From: JAQGMV01 sp050260255
GTDB taxonomy: Bacteria > Pseudomonadota > Gammaproteobacteria > Burkholderiales > SG8-41
Assembly (NCBI GenBank): GCA_050260255.1
Contig: JBLNBW010000088.1
Span: 1-15,587 of the forward strand
Direction of reading: 5' to 3'
DNA length: 15,587 bases
Every line of letters starts with the position of its first letter. Positions within the stretch are counted from its first letter, which is position 1. A program made the translations under genes and the position numbers. Of the stretch, positions 13,673 to 15,587 are shown piece after piece. Under the pieces are notes generated by a model. That model did not search any database. It had not been told where the DNA came from and saw nothing but the letters and a program-made list of their open reading frames with translations.

Positions 13673-14650
13673 ATGAAACCCATCCGAATACTTGCCGCAT
13701 TGACACTGAGCTTGTCCGCAGCGTCCGGCGCCGCTTGGGCCGCCGACGCATCGAACTATCCCAACAAACCGGTTCGCCTCATCGTGGGCTACGCGCCCGG
13801 CGGCGGCTCGGACATCATGGGCCGCTTCATCGGACAGGAGCTCACCAAGCTGCTCGGCCAGCAGATGGTGGTGGAAAACCGTCCTGGAGCCGCGCAGAAC
13901 GTCGCCGCGGAATACGTGGCGAAGGGTCCCGCCGACGGCTACACGCTCTTCATGAGCTCGGCGGCGCACGGCGTGAACATCAGCCTGTACCCCAAGCTCA
14001 ACTATCATCCGGTAAAAGACTTCGCGCCCATCGCGCTCTTTGCGATCAGCCCCAACCTGCTGCTCACACATCCTTCGCTGCCGGCCCGTACGCTCAAGGA
14101 ATTTCTCGCCGTCGCGAAGAAGAACCCACGGAAGCTCAACTACTCCTCCTCGGGCAACGGCAGCACGCAGCATCTTTCGGGCGAGCTGCTCAAGCTGATG
14201 GCGCACGTCGACGTGGTTCACGTGCCGTACAAAGGCACCGCGCCTTCCATGACGGCGCTGATGAGCGGAGAAGTGGAGTTCTCCTTTGCGAACATCCCCT
14301 CCTCGCTGAGTTACGTCGAGCAGGGGCGGCTGCGGGCGATTGCGATCACCAGCGCGAAGCGCTCGGGGTTGCTGCCCAACCTGCCGACGATGAGCGAGGC
14401 CGGACTGCCGGGGTTCGAAACGGCGACGTGGTACGGCCTGCTGGCACCGGCCGCCACACCGCCGGAGATCATCACCAAGCTCAATCAGGCAGTGAACACG
14501 GCGGTGAAGAATCCGGAAGTGAATAAGCGCCTGGCGCAACTCGGCGCCGATCCGGTCATCGAATCGCCGCAGTACTTCGCGAACTACCTCAAGACCGAAA
14601 TCGACCGCTGGGCGAAGGTCGTCAAGGCTTCGGGCGCAAAACCCGAGTAA
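13673..14650 (+). CDS. Bug/TctC-family tripartite tricarboxylate transporter substrate-binding receptor
   Basis: A 325-residue periplasmic receptor of the Bug (TctC) family, which binds small carboxylates or related solutes for TctAB-type secondary transporters. A Sec signal peptide spans about residues 1-24 (MKPIRI, hydrophobic core, AAWAADA). Family marks are YPNKPVRLIVGYAPGGGSD, VVENRPGAAQNVAAEYVAKG, ADGYTLFMSS, VKDFAPIALFA, VVHVPYKGTAPSMTALMSGE, PTMSEAGLPGFE and TWYGLLAPAATPPEII. The length is typical (320-330). The ATG at 13673 has AGAGGAAAG upstream; the open frame back to 13613 is not signal-peptide-like. No TctA or TctB gene is nearby, as is common for Bug receptors. The ligand cannot be told from sequence. 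Its place after gltIJKL does not by itself make it an amino acid receptor. Confidence 0.93.
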   Translation: MKPIRILAALTLSLSAASGAAWAADASNYPNKPVRLIVGYAPGGGSDIMGRFIGQELTKLLGQQMVVENRPGAAQNVAAEYVAKGPADGYTLFMSSAAHGVNISLYPKLNYHPVKDFAPIALFAISPNLLLTHPSLPARTLKEFLAVAKKNPRKLNYSSSGNGSTQHLSGELLKLMAHVDVVHVPYKGTAPSMTALMSGEVEFSFANIPSSLSYVEQGRLRAIAITSAKRSGLLPNLPTMSEAGLPGFETATWYGLLAPAATPPEIITKLNQAVNTAVKNPEVNKRLAQLGADPVIESPQYFANYLKTEIDRWAKVVKASGAKPE

Positions 14651-14672
14651 TCGGTCAACCGCGTGCAGGAAC

Positions 14673-14695
14673 GGCGCGGCCGCTGAGGTCGCGCC
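14673..14695 (+). terminator. Possible hairpin terminator after the Bug receptor gene (weak)
   Basis: A stem GGCGCG (14673-14678) with CGCGCC (14690-14695) and an 11-base loop begins 22 bases past the TAA. No T-tract follows, so intrinsic termination is doubtful. A second dyad, GGACGCG/CGCGTCC, lies at 14786-14809. The 243-base gap 14651-14893 shows no convincing gene. Confidence 0.25.
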
Positions 14696-14893
14696 CGACT
14701 GCCGTACGACGCCGAACGCTTTCGTTACAAAACGCGATCAGGTTCGGGAGCGTGCCATCAACGTAAATTTCTCAGGATGGCGGATGGACGCGACCCGAAG
14801 TCCGCGTCCGGCCCGGGGCAATAGAGCTGATGAGGCGAGAGCGTAGGCTTAAACCTTATGCAACGCGGCGGTCATTTGCGTACTACGTGCCGA

Positions 14894-15587
14894 TTATGTT
14901 GCCGCATTGCGGAGCGCCAACGCGGCGCTGTTCTGCTCTTTAACAAGATTCCGGATTGCGTGTCGGATAAGCCACTTGGAATTGTCGGACGCGTTTTCCT
15001 CCAGCCAGCGACGGCAAATCTCGATCACCAGTTGCGGATGGTCTTTGGCGATGTCTCCAAGATGGTTTGCAACACTGCGGCGCACATACAACGACGGGTC
15101 GTCCTTGAGTAGCTCGAGGATCGGAAGTGTTGGCGCCGGATTCTTGATAAACGCAGGAATACGCTTTCCCCAAGGCAGTTTCGGCCGCGTGCCCTCGGAG
15201 CACAAGCGCCGGACATGCGGATTCGGGTCATTCGTCCACTTCATGACCTGCGACAACGTGCGATCCTGCTGCTGAATAAGGAATGGGCGGATTGCGAATT
15301 CGGATGTAAATCGCATCGTCAGAGCGTGCAGGGCGTTCATGGAGATGTCGAAGGGATCGCTTCCCCCGTTGTATTCCGGATGAATGCCATAGCTGGCAAT
15401 GAAGAAGCTGTGCGGAAGATAGAAGAACTCGGCCAGCCCGAATTCGTCAGCTTCCGTCTGCGGCGGCGTAAAGGAATCAAGAAGTATTTGAACAGCGCGC
15501 CCGTAAGCATCGGGCAGACATTGTCGCAACGCGTCGGCGATATGCTGACCGCGCGGCATGAACTCCAAATCTTCCAACCCCGAAAGC
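14894..15587 (-). CDS. AlkC-like DNA alkylation repair protein, 5' end beyond the window
   Basis: The visible 231 codons encode a helical HEAT-like-repeat protein resembling the AlkC/AlkD DNA glycosylase superfamily, COG4335 branch, which removes alkylated purines such as 3-methyladenine. Recognisable segments are RGQHIADALRQCLP near the visible start, NPHVRRLCSEGTRPKLPWG, DPSLYVRRSVANHLGDIAKD and WLIRHAIRNLVK. The repeated helix pairs with RR and RH clusters fit DNA-backbone binding. The frame runs open through the right edge. The TTG at 15577 and ATG at 15559 are unlikely starts, because relatives have some 30-40 residues before this point. The protein ends soon after the last HEAT repeat, so it lacks the extra C-terminal domain of some AlkC forms. 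The stop is TAA (14896-14894). It is convergent with the Bug receptor gene. Confidence 0.8.
   Translation of the reverse strand, partial: LSGLEDLEFMPRGQHIADALRQCLPDAYGRAVQILLDSFTPPQTEADEFGLAEFFYLPHSFFIASYGIHPEYNGGSDPFDISMNALHALTMRFTSEFAIRPFLIQQQDRTLSQVMKWTNDPNPHVRRLCSEGTRPKLPWGKRIPAFIKNPAPTLPILELLKDDPSLYVRRSVANHLGDIAKDHPQLVIEICRRWLEENASDNSKWLIRHAIRNLVKEQNSAALALRNAAT

Noticed and set aside
14777..14824. 15-codon frame in the gap after the Bug receptor gene
   Set aside because: It is too short, has no good Shine-Dalgarno, no hydrophobic or conserved character, and overlaps a GC-rich dyad.

Overview
The window is high-GC bacterial DNA, most likely from a betaproteobacterium and probably of the Burkholderiales type. 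The reasons are the high GC with GC-ending codons, an orphan Bug/TctC-type periplasmic receptor (a family strongly expanded in Burkholderiales), and closest resemblance of several products to proteobacterial GltIJKL, AspA and DnaE. This placement is inference from family knowledge; no database search was run.

Layout. (1) Positions 1-3039, minus strand: the proximal part of a hydrogenase-4/formate-hydrogenlyase-like membrane operon, hyfB > hyfC > start of a hyfE-like gene that runs off the left edge. A sigma70-like promoter precedes hyfB. (2) 3199-3471, plus: acylphosphatase, divergent from hyfB. (3) 3575-7042, minus: complete dnaE (DNA polymerase III alpha subunit). Both flanks of dnaE hold AT-rich, 7-base-period inverted arrays (GTTANNN units facing TAACNNN units). 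(4) 7214-8086, plus: alpha/beta hydrolase split by one in-frame TAA that separates the serine nucleophile from the catalytic Asp and His. (5) 8133-10162, minus: aspA > cupin (11-base overlap) > a 46-codon single-membrane-segment gene ending at a strong intrinsic terminator. (6) 10324-13543, plus: gltI-gltJ-gltK-gltL, a glutamate/aspartate ABC importer divergent from aspA, with an intrinsic terminator between the binding protein and the permease genes. (7) 13673-14650, plus: orphan Bug/TctC solute-binding receptor. (8) 14894-15587, minus: AlkC-like DNA alkylation repair HEAT protein, its N-terminus beyond the right edge.

How the genes work together. The clearest module is GltIJKL plus AspA: import of acidic amino acids next to, and divergent from, the enzyme that turns aspartate into fumarate and ammonia. 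The Hyf-like genes encode the proton-pumping membrane arm of a complex whose catalytic subunits lie outside the window, so its reaction cannot be decided here.

No tRNA, rRNA, CRISPR array, transposase or prophage gene is visible, and no gene-free stretch exceeds 300 bases. I found no clear undescribed multi-gene system. The best candidates for novelty are the paired heptad inverted arrays around dnaE, the 46-codon membrane protein, and the nonsense-split hydrolase.
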